NCBI GenBank assembly: GCA_046330075.1
Contig: JAXLTL010000008.1
Location: 127,800 to 191,799 of the forward strand
Length of the DNA: 64,000 bases
Reading direction: 5' to 3'
Source of the DNA: JAJTFW01 sp046330075
GTDB taxonomy: Bacteria > Bacteroidota > Bacteroidia > AKYH767-A > OLB10
A program made the translations under genes and the position numbers. Positions 40,529 to 50,302 of this stretch are shown here, piece after piece; position 1 is the stretch's first letter, and every line of letters starts with the position of its first letter. The notes under the pieces were generated by a model, which saw only the letters and a program-made list of their open reading frames with translations, had not been told where the DNA came from and did no database searches.

Positions 40529-41994
40529 CACGTATTGCTCTTGCGTTTGAGTAGTGGTAATTCGGTCATGCCACCGATGTATTTCCACATGCCGCCGGTG
40601 TAAACGGCTAACAGCAGAAAGGCAATCAGCCAGCTTTTCATTCCGGTGAAATGTGTCCAGCCCTTGAGGAGTTCAAACAGCATCCAGCTCATTCCGGCTA
40701 AACCCATCATCACGAGCAGTCGTTTGGTATCATAGGGTACCGGAAAAATCTCACGTCCTTTTATCCAGGAGAGCAGCATCATTGATGCATAGCAGATCAG
40801 CGTTGCCCAGGCTGCACCCATGTAGCCCATCACCGGGATTAGCCAGATGTTGAATACGATGGTGATGAGTGCACCGAAGATAGAGAGCCAGGCTCCGTAG
40901 TAGGTCTTGCCGGTGAGTTTATAACAGATGCTCAGGTTGAGATAAATACCCAGGAAGAGATTCGCGGCCAATAATACGGGTACGACTTTGAGCCCGTCGT
41001 AGTATTTCTCGCCGATGAAGAGTTTGATGATGTCGAGATAGAGCATCACGCCGAGGAAAATGATGCATCCTGCCAGCACGAAATAATTCATGACTTTGGC
41101 AAAGAGCGGGCGTGCGTTTTCTTTGTTTTGTTGTGAGAAGTAAAACGGATCAGCGGCATAACGGAACGTCTGTACGAAAAGGGTCATGAGGATACTAAGT
41201 TTATAACAGGCGCTGTAAATCCCGAGTTGAGCCATGGCCTGTGATTTATCGGTCACGAGGTATTTCAGGATGGCACGGTCGAGGGTTTCGTTGATCATCC
41301 CCGCGAAACCCGCTATCAGCAGCGGAAAACCATATACCAGCATTTCACGGATCAGTTTTTTATCGTAGGGACCCTGCATCTGTTTCAACTCGGGATAAAG
41401 GAGGAGGAGGGTGAGTCCGCTCGCCGCCAGATTGGCCAGGAACACATATCCCACGGTTTCGCCGGTACTCACTGTGTGAAACTTCGGCCATACAAGCAGG
41501 AGAAAGAGGTTGAGTCCGATGTTGATGAAGATGCCAAACAGCTTGATGAGGGCAAACCGCAAGGCTTTGTTTTGCTGGCGAAGACGGGCAAAAGGCAGGT
41601 TGCTCAGCGTATCGAACAGCAGTATCAGCGCCATGTAACGGAGAAATTCCGGGTGCTTGGCATAGCCCATCTCTCCTGAAAGGGGACCGGAGATCAGCAG
41701 GAGGAAAATCGTCATCACCACGGATACCACGGTCATCGCCATCTGTGCGTTGCCGTACACGTTCTCCTGCTTCAGCTTTTTATTGGAAAAATGGAAAAAG
41801 GCGGTTTCCATACCCAGCGAATACAACACCATCAGGAAGGTAATGTAAGCATAGAACTCGGAAACGATGCCATAATCGCCCGGACTAAAAATACGGGTGT
41901 ACAGCGGAACGAGGAGATAATTCAATAACCTCCCCACGATGCTGCTGAGTCCGTAAATGGCTGTTTGCCCGGCCAGGGCGCGTAGTTGGCTCAA
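40528..41994 (-). CDS. Oligosaccharide flippase (Wzx/MATE-like)
   Basis: The 488-residue protein starts at a TTG (41994). It has about 12-14 membrane helices and the usual opening of polysaccharide flippases: GLSSIVGRLLNYLLVPLYTR, followed by GDYGIVSEFYAY. It moves lipid-linked oligosaccharide across the inner membrane. The initiating transferase at 34.1 kb could supply such a substrate, but no glycosyltransferase cluster lies in this window. The thioredoxin gene overlaps its end. Confidence 0.88.
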   Translation of the reverse strand: MSQLRALAGQTAIYGLSSIVGRLLNYLLVPLYTRIFSPGDYGIVSEFYAYITFLMVLYSLGMETAFFHFSNKKLKQENVYGNAQMAMTVVSVVMTIFLLLISGPLSGEMGYAKHPEFLRYMALILLFDTLSNLPFARLRQQNKALRFALIKLFGIFINIGLNLFLLLVWPKFHTVSTGETVGYVFLANLAASGLTLLLLYPELKQMQGPYDKKLIREMLVYGFPLLIAGFAGMINETLDRAILKYLVTDKSQAMAQLGIYSACYKLSILMTLFVQTFRYAADPFYFSQQNKENARPLFAKVMNYFVLAGCIIFLGVMLYLDIIKLFIGEKYYDGLKVVPVLLAANLFLGIYLNLSICYKLTGKTYYGAWLSIFGALITIVFNIWLIPVMGYMGAAWATLICYASMMLLSWIKGREIFPVPYDTKRLLVMMGLAGMSWMLFELLKGWTHFTGMKSWLIAFLLLAVYTGGMWKYIGGMTELPLLKRKSNT

Positions 41995-42092
41995 ATCAGG
42001 CCTTTTGTTTCGGCAAATGTAAAAAACGGACGGCCAATCCCCATATTGCGCTTTTTATTACTTTTATTTCTCCGTTCACCGGGGCTAGCTGC

Positions 42093-42194
42093 GGTGGCTT
42101 CGACTCCGCTCAGCCACCGAAAGAAAAAAAATAACCGGTGGCTGAGTGTAATGTAAGATACTCCAACCGGTGGCTGAGCGGAGCCGAAGCCACC
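42093..42194. repeat. 27-bp inverted repeat upstream of a lipoprotein gene
   Basis: The arms at 42093-42119 and 42168-42194 match at 26 of 27 positions. A partial third copy (CCGGTGGCTGAG) lies in the loop at 42135-42146. The right arm ends 16 bases before the next ATG. A related palindrome occurs near 1.87-1.95 kb. Confidence 0.75.
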
Positions 42195-42210
42195 AGCAAA
42201 AAAATTTACC

Positions 42211-42699
42211 ATGAAAAATTACCTAACCCTCTGTTTATTATTTCTTGCCGTTTTATTTTCCGGTTGTCCGTACAGTTCAGAAGTAGCCATTGATGGTGGT
42301 GAAGCGAAAGTGGATGAAAAACTCCTCGGCAAATGGGAGCCGAAAAGCGGTAACGATTACAATTATATCGTGACCAAATTCGACGATGCAACGTATCAGA
42401 TTGTAAAGCAACCGAAAAATGAAAGCGAATCATCCACGACGTATTACGGCTTTCTGTCGAATGTGAACGGCGTACGTTTTCTGAATGTTTGGGACGCGAG
42501 CAACGAAGGTACACGCACCTACTATTTCTATAAAATGGAACTCACTCCCAGCGGATCAAAACTGGTACTCTCTCCAGTTACCGAAAATATCAAGGAAACC
42601 TTCACCGCTTCGGCTGATCTCAAAGCTTTCTTCGATAAGCATAAAGCACTCAGCTTCTTTTATGCGAAGGATGATGAAGAATATATCAGAGCGGATTGA
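42211..42699 (+). CDS. Hypothetical lipoprotein, 162 aa
   Basis: A lipoprotein signal is clear (LCLLFLAVLFSGCPYSS, Cys at ~19). The mature part starts around GKWEPKSG, has beta strands such as YNYIVTKFDDATYQIV, and ends with YAKDDEEYIRAD. This pattern resembles small lipocalin-like or DUF-type lipoproteins common in Bacteroidota, but I do not recognise the family. The leader contains a strong inverted repeat that might affect expression. It stands alone. Confidence 0.75.
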   Translation: MKNYLTLCLLFLAVLFSGCPYSSEVAIDGGEAKVDEKLLGKWEPKSGNDYNYIVTKFDDATYQIVKQPKNESESSTTYYGFLSNVNGVRFLNVWDASNEGTRTYYFYKMELTPSGSKLVLSPVTENIKETFTASADLKAFFDKHKALSFFYAKDDEEYIRAD

Positions 42700-43297
42700 T
42701 TTTATTTCTTTAAAGCGAATATTGTCGATTAGGGGTTGGCATGAATTGTTTTTGAAAGAGGCGAGAGGCGAGAGGGGAAGAGGAGCAAGAGGAACAAGAG
42801 GGGAAGAGGGGCAAGAGATGGTAGTGGCTGGTCGCGATTAGCTATGAGAATTAAAATGCGATTAGAAGTCACACGCAGGGCAGGTCTCGACCTGCCCTTA
42901 CAAAATTGGTAGTGGCCGGTCGCGACCGGCATGAAGACAAATTAAATCCGCGATCATCAGCATGATCCGCTTTATCCGCGTTCCCTTTAGGCCTTATTAG
43001 TTTCTCGCAAATCCCGATAGCTATCGGAAGCAGAGGCGCAGAGGAACAGAGTAGCATTGGTAGTGGCTGGTCGCAACCGGCATGAAGACAAATTAAATCC
43101 GCGATCATCAGCATGATCCGCTTTATCCGCGTTCCCTTTAGGCCTTATTAGTTTCTCGCAAATCCTGATAGCTATCGGGAGCAGAGGCGCAGAGGAACAG
43201 AGTAGCATTGGTAGTGGCTGTTCGCGACCGGCATGAAGACAAATTAAATCCGCGATCATCAGCATGATCCGCTTTATCCGCGTTCCAATCTGACAAT
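42700..43297. repeat. 151-bp tandem repeats in intergenic DNA
   Basis: Units start at 42905, 43056 and 43207 (period 151 bp; the third is cut off near 43287). Each has the palindrome CCGGTCGCGACCGG or a variant, then GCATGAAGACAAATTAAATCCGCG, and a GATAGCTATC hairpin with GCAGAGGCGCAGAGGAACAG. A shorter fragment lies at 42827. Before that, 42760-42820 is a purine-rich AGAGG/AAGAGG stretch. Frames crossing it are repetitive and not credible genes. Confidence 0.8.
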
Positions 43298-44080
43298 CTA
43301 TTTTGCGTCAAAATCAATCTCCAGCAATACCGGACAATGATCCGAGTGTTTGGCTTCGGGCAGGATTACGCAGCGTTTTAAATTCTTCGCGAGGTTTTTA
43401 CTGGCCATGAGGTAATCGATACGCCAGCCTAAGTTTTTGGCGCGGGCATTGAAACGGAAGCTCCACCAGGTGTACTGATGTGGTTCCTGATTGAAATGGC
43501 GGAAGCTGTCGATGAACCCGCCTTTGAAAAACTGTTCCATCCATTCGCGTTCTTCGGGTAAAAAGCCGCTGCTTTTGGCATTGCTCACCGGGTTATGTAT
43601 GTCGATGGGTTTATGGCAAATATTAATGTCGCCGCCGATGATCAGCTTGCTGCGTTTTTTCTTCAGCGTCGCGATGTATTCGTCGAACCAAGCCAGCCAT
43701 TCCATCTTGTAGTCCTGCCGTTCTTCGCCACTGCTGCCGCTGGGTACGTACACGCTCATGACCGACATCTTTCCATAATCCGCACGGATGATCCTTCCTT
43801 CTGCATCGATATCGGGGTTGCCGGAGCCGATTTCTACATGGTCGGGTTCCTGTTTGCTGAAGATGGCCACGCCACTGTATCCCTTTTTCTGCGCCGGATG
43901 CCAGTAGTTGAAATAGCCGTCGTTGTCGAAAACGGGAAGGTCGAGTTGTCCGGGTTCGGCCTTGATCTCCTGCAATAAAACAATATCGGGATTGATGGTC
44001 CGCAGCCATTCCATCCAGCCTTTGCTGAGCGCGGAACGGATGCCGTTGACGTTATAGGTGATGATTTTTCGTGATGCCAT
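43298..44080 (-). CDS. xth: Exodeoxyribonuclease III
   Basis: The 260-residue protein has all ExoIII/AP-endonuclease landmarks: TYNVNGIRSALSKG, LLQEIKAEPGQL (metal-binding Glu), the GGDINICHKPID core, WRIDYLMASKNL and SDHCPVLLEI with the catalytic Asp-His pair. It repairs abasic sites and trims 3' ends using Mg. It stands alone and is divergent from the next gene. Confidence 0.94.
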   Translation of the reverse strand: MASRKIITYNVNGIRSALSKGWMEWLRTINPDIVLLQEIKAEPGQLDLPVFDNDGYFNYWHPAQKKGYSGVAIFSKQEPDHVEIGSGNPDIDAEGRIIRADYGKMSVMSVYVPSGSSGEERQDYKMEWLAWFDEYIATLKKKRSKLIIGGDINICHKPIDIHNPVSNAKSSGFLPEEREWMEQFFKGGFIDSFRHFNQEPHQYTWWSFRFNARAKNLGWRIDYLMASKNLAKNLKRCVILPEAKHSDHCPVLLEIDFDAK

Positions 44081-44189
44081 GGGGGGACGAAATTAGCATT
44101 ACGGTCCGACTTTTACACAATCCACAGACGGAAAACCTCTTGTTCATCGTTCTGTAAGTCTGCATCCGTCTTCCTATTTTTAACCTCGA

Positions 44190-47100
44190 TTGAAAAAAAT
44201 CCATTCAGCGGTCTTATTGGGGATATTCCTATGCTTCTCCGCTTCTGTTTCAGCACAGGAGCAGGGGAATCTGCGCACGCGTTTTGTCGCCTTCAAAGGG
44301 GACACCATTTCCCTCGATACCCTGAGCATTATTCCGGGATCGCTGATCCTGCAGTTGGATGGAAATCCGGTTTCAACATCGGCGTACGCTCTGCACGAGA
44401 TGAATGCCAAATTGTTCGTCTATAGGGATTCAGTCCCTTCACTCAAAGAGGGTGATTCTCTCTTCGTGTTTTACCGGGTCTATCCGCTTTCGTTCACTTC
44501 GCCCCGTTTTCTCCGCGATCGGAAACTGCTCGACGCGCCCGCATCTCCCACCGGAGGAACGATCTATACGGAGAAAGCCATAGCGCGGGAAGGCAGTCTG
44601 TTCGGGCTTGACGGATTGACCCGTTCGGGATCCATCTCCCGCGGACTCACCATCGGCACCAATCAGGATGCTGTGGTGAATTCAAGTCTAAACCTGCAGC
44701 TGGCCGGAAAAATCGGCGGTAACATCGATGTGCTGGCTGCCATCACCGACGAGAATATTCCGGTACAGGCCGACGGGAATACTCAGCAGTTGCAGGAATT
44801 CGACCGGGTATTTATCCAGCTCAGTACCGACAAGCATAAACTCATTGCCGGCGATTACGATGTACGGAATCCGGAAGGCTATTTTATGAGATACTTCAAA
44901 AAAGCACAGGGCGGTCTTTATACGTACACCGACAAACTCGAACTGGCGAACGGAAAATCCGGAGTGATGAATGCGGGAATCGGGGCCGCAGTTTCCAGAG
45001 GAAAATTTGCACGGAACACCATCGCCGGCATAGAATCGAATCAGGGACCCTATCGGTTACGCGGTGCCGAAAATGAGCAGTTCATCATTGTGATGTCTAA
45101 TTCAGAACGCGTATATATCGACGGACTGCTGCTGGAAAGAGGGCAGGACCGTGACTATATTATCGACTACAACACCGCTGAAATCACCTTCACCACCCGC
45201 CGTCTCATCAACAAGGATATGCGTATTGTGGTAGAATTCCAGTATGCCGACCGGAACTATGCACGTACCCTTATCACCGGTTTCGTGAACTGGAAGCAGG
45301 ACAAACTGTTCACGGGTGTCAGCCTGTATTCGGAGCAGGACAGCAAAAACCAGCCGCTGCAGCAAGACCTGACCCGCGACGATAAACTGATTCTGAAAAA
45401 CGCCGGTGACAGTCTCAATCTGGCCTTTACTTCCGGTGCCGACAGCGTTGCCTACAATGCCAATGAAATCCTTTATGCACGCCGGGATACAGTAGTTAAC
45501 AGCATCGCCTATCCGCAAATCTATGTGTATTCCTCAAGTCCCGACAGTGCCTTTTACCGGGTATCCTTCAGCAATGTTGGTACCAACAAAGGAAATTACA
45601 TTGCTACGGACGGAACCGCCAATGGCAGGGTCTACCAATGGGTAGCACCGGTAAACGGCGTTCCGCAGGGCAGCTATGAGCCCTTGCAGCTGCTCATCTC
45701 GCCTAAGCAACGGCAACTGGCCACAGCATTTGCACGATATGAATTCACCTCATCCACCAAACTCGGCGTGGAGGTAGCCGCATCGAAAGACGATGTCAAC
45801 CGCTTTGCGACGAAGGACAAAGCCAACGACGATGGCTATGCTGCCCGGCTCACCTTTGACCATGCGCATCCCTTCAACAACGAACATCCTGAAAACTGGA
45901 ATTACTTTCTCACCCTGCAAACAGAAGTAAACGACGCTGCGTTTCGTCCGGTGGAGGTATACCGTCCGGTAGAATACTCGCGCGACTGGAACCTGGCCGG
46001 GCAAAATGCATTTGACAAAGAATGGCTCTCCAACGTGCAGATCGGAATCCGGAATGCAAAGACCGGTGAAGCCAGATACGGTATCCGTTCACTGCTCCGC
46101 GGGGAATCATACACCGGGCTGATGCAGGTAACGGGAGGGCAACTTCGTCAGAACAGGCTCACGGTAAAATGGGATGCAAGTCTCCTCTCCTCCAAAGGAG
46201 GAACGTCTGAAAGTTCGTTCCTGCGTCACCGTGAGGAAATCGCCTACCGCATCGGCACCTTCATTCCCGGTGTACGCATCGAGCAGGAACGCAATGCCCA
46301 GCGCAAATCGGGCACCGATACTTTATCCGCCAACGCCTTTCATTTCCGGACCGGTGAAGTGTTTTTTGCACGTCCCGATACGATCAAACTGCAGATCAGG
46401 GGGGCTGTCAGTCGCCGCGAAGAAGACGCGGTAGTTTACACCGGTTTCAGACATATTACCACCGCTGATATGGCCTCCTTCAGCATCGGGTGGAAGAAGA
46501 ATATGCGGCAAAGCATCAATCTGCTTGGCAACTACCGGAATCTGAAAGTAATCGACACCGTATATACAGCTATCAGGCCAGAAGAGTCAGCCACCGGCCG
46601 CATAGAATACAATCTCACCACGGCCAAGGGTTTTCTCACGATCTCCGCTTTTTATGAAGGCGGGACAGGGCGGGAGCCGCGCAAAATCTACTCCTTTGTG
46701 GAGGTCGCCCCGGGGACCGGAAACTACAGCTGGAACGACTATAACGGTGATGGAGTACCGCAACTCAATGAATTTGAAGTCGCGCTTTTTCAGGATCAGG
46801 CCAATTACATCCGGATCTTCAGTACCACCGATGAATACGTAAAAGTATATTTCAACCAGAGCAATGCTGTTCTGAACCTGAACCCGGCGGCATTGTACAA
46901 TGGCACCAGGAAACCTCTCTGGACCCGGTTCAGTATTCTTGGATCAGTACGGTATGATAACCGCATAGCGGGCAACGGAGGCTGGGAAGCCTGGAATCCT
47001 GTGGCCACCTCGATACCCGACAGTATACTGCTCACCACTCAGTCCAACGGTCGTTACACGCTCTTCTTCGACCGGTCGAGTTCAGTATTTGCCTTGGATA

Positions 47101-47687
47101 TAACACGGCAGGATCAACGCACGCGGCAATTACTCGCCAGCGGACCCGAAACCCGCAGCAACGCCTCGTGGTCATCAACGATCCGTTGGAATTTTACCCG
47201 CTGGCTCGGATTGCAGCAAAAGGGCGAGCTCAGCAACCGGTTCAGTGAAGCGGAGACCTTTTCTACCCGGAATTACAGTATTGACGGAATGCTCAGCGAG
47301 ACCAGGCTCAACTTTCAACCCGGCAGTACATACAGGATTGTTCTTTCCTACAAATATCAGGGAAAGGAGAATATTCGTACGGAAGGGCTAGGAGAGAAGG
47401 CCGGGCTTCAGGATGGAGGATTGGAAATCCGTTATACCAGTGTACGTAAGGGGCAGATCAGCGGACACTTCAACATGGTAGACATTACTTATAATGCAGA
47501 AACCAATACACCCATTGCTTTTGAAATGCTGGAAGGGCTCAAGGAAGGGCTCAACTACACCTGGGGGATCAGCCTGCAGCGAAACCTCGGCTCAGGATTG
47601 CAGATATCTGTCAACTACGAAGGACGCCGGCCGGCAGGGCTCAAAACCATACATACAGGAGGGGCGCAGGTACGCGCATTTTTCTGA
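44190..47687 (+). CDS. Large outer-membrane beta-rich protein, 1165 aa
   Basis: The start is a TTG at 44190, which gives a signal peptide (MKKIHSAVLLGIFLCFSASVSAQ). The N-terminal ~330 residues contain the stretch from GSISRGLTIGTNQDAVVNSS to VFIQLSTDKHKLIAGDYDV and then FNYNT-like IIDYNTAEITFTTRRLI. Parts of this recall the T9SS translocon protein SprA and related Bacteroidota surface proteins, but I am not certain of homology. The remainder has repeated long beta strands consistent with a large outer-membrane barrel and ends in VRAFF. A TATTTTTA box ends eight bases before the start. The function is unknown. Confidence 0.75.
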   Translation: MKKIHSAVLLGIFLCFSASVSAQEQGNLRTRFVAFKGDTISLDTLSIIPGSLILQLDGNPVSTSAYALHEMNAKLFVYRDSVPSLKEGDSLFVFYRVYPLSFTSPRFLRDRKLLDAPASPTGGTIYTEKAIAREGSLFGLDGLTRSGSISRGLTIGTNQDAVVNSSLNLQLAGKIGGNIDVLAAITDENIPVQADGNTQQLQEFDRVFIQLSTDKHKLIAGDYDVRNPEGYFMRYFKKAQGGLYTYTDKLELANGKSGVMNAGIGAAVSRGKFARNTIAGIESNQGPYRLRGAENEQFIIVMSNSERVYIDGLLLERGQDRDYIIDYNTAEITFTTRRLINKDMRIVVEFQYADRNYARTLITGFVNWKQDKLFTGVSLYSEQDSKNQPLQQDLTRDDKLILKNAGDSLNLAFTSGADSVAYNANEILYARRDTVVNSIAYPQIYVYSSSPDSAFYRVSFSNVGTNKGNYIATDGTANGRVYQWVAPVNGVPQGSYEPLQLLISPKQRQLATAFARYEFTSSTKLGVEVAASKDDVNRFATKDKANDDGYAARLTFDHAHPFNNEHPENWNYFLTLQTEVNDAAFRPVEVYRPVEYSRDWNLAGQNAFDKEWLSNVQIGIRNAKTGEARYGIRSLLRGESYTGLMQVTGGQLRQNRLTVKWDASLLSSKGGTSESSFLRHREEIAYRIGTFIPGVRIEQERNAQRKSGTDTLSANAFHFRTGEVFFARPDTIKLQIRGAVSRREEDAVVYTGFRHITTADMASFSIGWKKNMRQSINLLGNYRNLKVIDTVYTAIRPEESATGRIEYNLTTAKGFLTISAFYEGGTGREPRKIYSFVEVAPGTGNYSWNDYNGDGVPQLNEFEVALFQDQANYIRIFSTTDEYVKVYFNQSNAVLNLNPAALYNGTRKPLWTRFSILGSVRYDNRIAGNGGWEAWNPVATSIPDSILLTTQSNGRYTLFFDRSSSVFALDITRQDQRTRQLLASGPETRSNASWSSTIRWNFTRWLGLQQKGELSNRFSEAETFSTRNYSIDGMLSETRLNFQPGSTYRIVLSYKYQGKENIRTEGLGEKAGLQDGGLEIRYTSVRKGQISGHFNMVDITYNAETNTPIAFEMLEGLKEGLNYTWGISLQRNLGSGLQISVNYEGRRPAGLKTIHTGGAQVRAFF

Positions 47688-47747
47688 TACACAGCTTAAA
47701 ATCTCTTTAGCTGTCAGCAGGTGGAAAAATCTTCTTACTTTTAAGGT

Positions 47748-50297
47748 ATGCGTTGTACCCTTATCCGAATCTGCCTGTTTCTTGCGGGCCTGCTGGGTAT
47801 TTCATCCGGCGCAAGCGGGCAATGCGGAATTCAGCAATTCAACATTCTTGTTTTTGGCGATACGCTCACCTCTTCTGCGATTGGTGGCAATTTACGTGTT
47901 GCAGGACCAGTACCACCATCCGGCTGGCAATCCATAGACACGGCATGGTCGGTGGACGGAGCATATACCAACAGCGATACGGTATTTCATCTGGCCGGAA
48001 TTCCGGAGGCCGGAATACACTATGTAGAAGCAGCCGTCACATTGGTCAATCCATTGACAGGAGATACCTGTTCGCTGAAGAAGGGAAACTACTTTCTGAC
48101 CACTGTTCAGAACCTCTTTGCGACGATAGAAACTAACGGTAGCGGGTTAACGCAGGGATTTCAGGCGCGGTTTTACGGATCGGATCTCCCTGTGAATCCT
48201 GTCTGGAATTTCGGTGACGGCACCCTGATGAACGGTGCTTCTTCCTCTCATACCTTTGCACAGCCCGGTGTATACAAAGTCACATTTACAACTGGTAATG
48301 GTTCACTCAGCAGTGCCTCCCGATGGATCCACGCAGGCGATGGTCACGACAACTTCATTCTGACAACTGCGGGAATGCAGCAACCGGCGTGTGACTCTGT
48401 ACAACTGATTCCGGTAACCCAGGTTCCCTACTCCTACATTTCATCTGACGACGTATTTAACTTCAATTATCTGGTCTCGCCGGTGGTGCTGACCGGAAAT
48501 TTTTCAGGATACAATCAATACGTGGCTGCACCGTTCAGTTTTGGTGGCAAATATCACTTGCCCGGGCAGACGCTATTATACTGTAAGATGCTGGACAGTT
48601 TTGGAGGGGATTATACCATTTATACACCGGTAATCATTAACGATACCTGCATGGCTGTTCCGGATACCCTTGCAGGGTATTTCTGGTCGGATGAAGATGC
48701 GGATGGCTTACGCGATCCCTCAGAGCCTTTTTTTTCTGAACCGGACTATGCAGTACGGGTGATCACCAATTCGGCAGTTCCGGATGTTAAAGGAAAATAC
48801 GCGATTACTCTTCCGGGCATTGTGGCCGACGCCGCTCCGGTAGCTACTAACGGTAATGCATTTACGACACCTGAACGCTACTCCTCCATTCCTTCCGGTT
48901 CCGGATTGCTGAATAAGTTCCACTGCGGGGTTGCCCTGCAGCAGACTGCGGTTAGCGGTAAGCTGTACGTAGATGTAAACAGTGACACAGTATATAATTC
49001 AATGCTTGACAAGCCTGCTGAAAGTTTCACTATTGCCATCCAGCATGCGACTACCGGGGCGATACATTATGCCGTCACCAACCGCACCGGAGACTACTCG
49101 GCCATTGTTCCGCAGGGGAATTACAAAGTCTATCTGAAGAGCGAGGTACAGGGAAGCCAGCCGGTTCCTGATACGCAACTTATATCGTTGACATCCGCCA
49201 ATGTAGCGATGAGCCCTGTTGCCATCCAGGCTGTTCAGCCGACATCCGACCTGGATGCCATTCTGATTCCCGGTATGACACCGGTGGCCGGAGAGCCGTT
49301 TTCATTATATCTCTTAACTCGAAACAACGGCAATGATACCTGCAAAGGTCAGTTTCAGGTAGCATACGATGCTAACCTGCAGTTTAGTTCCATCTATCCT
49401 GCCAACGGGATACATGATCCGGTAAATCATACGGTAACATGGTATGGTCAGACCCTGTACCCGTATACGGATTCACTCTACCGGATTTCATTCATGCTGG
49501 CAGCTGTCACCACTGCAGACAGCCTGGTAAATCAAAGTTATCTGTACGTCTCACCCGGCTTTACAGATGTGAATCTGCAGAACAATGCATTTGCCTGTAC
49601 CACGAAAATCGGAAATCAGCAATTGCCGTTTACTAAAATGGCTACACCTGAAGGCACCGGAACTCCGCATTACATCAGCGCAGGCAGCAAAATCTATTAT
49701 CACCTGCGATATGACAATCAGGGGCCGGGGGTACAGCGAAATATTATCCTGCAGGATGAAATCTCGGCATGGCTGGATCTGGCCACGCTGCGTGTAGAAT
49801 ATTCAAGTCATCCCATGAAACTCAACACACGCGGTCATGTACTTACTTTTTCCTATTACAATATAAATCTGCCGGATACTGGATCGGGAAGTGCTTCGGT
49901 CATCGACTTGATTTTCTCTGCCGCCTCCTATCCGTTTACACCGGGTGGAACCGCCATAAATAACACCGCTTATCTTTATCCGGATCAGTTATTACCGCTG
50001 AGCTCAAATACAATCAATCAGACCATCGATCTGACTTCCGGTTTGGGAACAAATTCAGAGGAAGGTATTGTTGTTTACCCGAATCCCTTCACGGATAGAT
50101 TCATCATCGCCGGTAAGGCGCTCAGGCGGGAAGAAATAAAACTGACTGATATTACCGGACGTGTGATAGCGATGGAAGTCACAGGAGACCAGAACAATTT
50201 TAATTGTTCAACCGTAAATCTGATGGCAGGTACATATCTCCTGCAGATAAAAGCAGGAAAGGAAATCTATACGTATCGGCTTGTAAAAAACCGGTAA
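47748..50297 (+). CDS. T9SS-secreted multidomain surface protein
   Basis: The 849-residue protein has a signal peptide (CLFLAGLLGISSGASG). A PKD-like domain (WNFGDGTLMNGASSSHTF, ~145-195) comes first, then a SdrD B-like region with GYFWSDEDADGLRDPSEPFF (~305), then VSGKLYVDVNSDTVYN (~400). A DUF11-type conserved repeat follows (YHLRYDNQGPGVQRNIILQD, ~645). A T9SS sorting domain ends it (IVVYPNPFTDRF to YTYRLVKNR). It is probably exposed at or released from the surface. A TACTTTTA box lies four bases before the ATG. It converges with the coiled-coil gene only 5 bases away. Confidence 0.85.
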   Translation: MRCTLIRICLFLAGLLGISSGASGQCGIQQFNILVFGDTLTSSAIGGNLRVAGPVPPSGWQSIDTAWSVDGAYTNSDTVFHLAGIPEAGIHYVEAAVTLVNPLTGDTCSLKKGNYFLTTVQNLFATIETNGSGLTQGFQARFYGSDLPVNPVWNFGDGTLMNGASSSHTFAQPGVYKVTFTTGNGSLSSASRWIHAGDGHDNFILTTAGMQQPACDSVQLIPVTQVPYSYISSDDVFNFNYLVSPVVLTGNFSGYNQYVAAPFSFGGKYHLPGQTLLYCKMLDSFGGDYTIYTPVIINDTCMAVPDTLAGYFWSDEDADGLRDPSEPFFSEPDYAVRVITNSAVPDVKGKYAITLPGIVADAAPVATNGNAFTTPERYSSIPSGSGLLNKFHCGVALQQTAVSGKLYVDVNSDTVYNSMLDKPAESFTIAIQHATTGAIHYAVTNRTGDYSAIVPQGNYKVYLKSEVQGSQPVPDTQLISLTSANVAMSPVAIQAVQPTSDLDAILIPGMTPVAGEPFSLYLLTRNNGNDTCKGQFQVAYDANLQFSSIYPANGIHDPVNHTVTWYGQTLYPYTDSLYRISFMLAAVTTADSLVNQSYLYVSPGFTDVNLQNNAFACTTKIGNQQLPFTKMATPEGTGTPHYISAGSKIYYHLRYDNQGPGVQRNIILQDEISAWLDLATLRVEYSSHPMKLNTRGHVLTFSYYNINLPDTGSGSASVIDLIFSAASYPFTPGGTAINNTAYLYPDQLLPLSSNTINQTIDLTSGLGTNSEEGIVVYPNPFTDRFIIAGKALRREEIKLTDITGRVIAMEVTGDQNNFNCSTVNLMAGTYLLQIKAGKEIYTYRLVKNR

Positions 50298-50302
50298 CGG
50301 AA

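Noticed and set aside
42869..43265. Minus-strand frames of 81 and 92 residues
   Set aside because: They are translations of the 151-bp tandem repeat and share identical segments with each other.
44190..47687. Calling the 1165-residue protein SprA
   Set aside because: Only a short N-terminal stretch recalls SprA, and SprA is about twice as long; the resemblance is not enough for the name.
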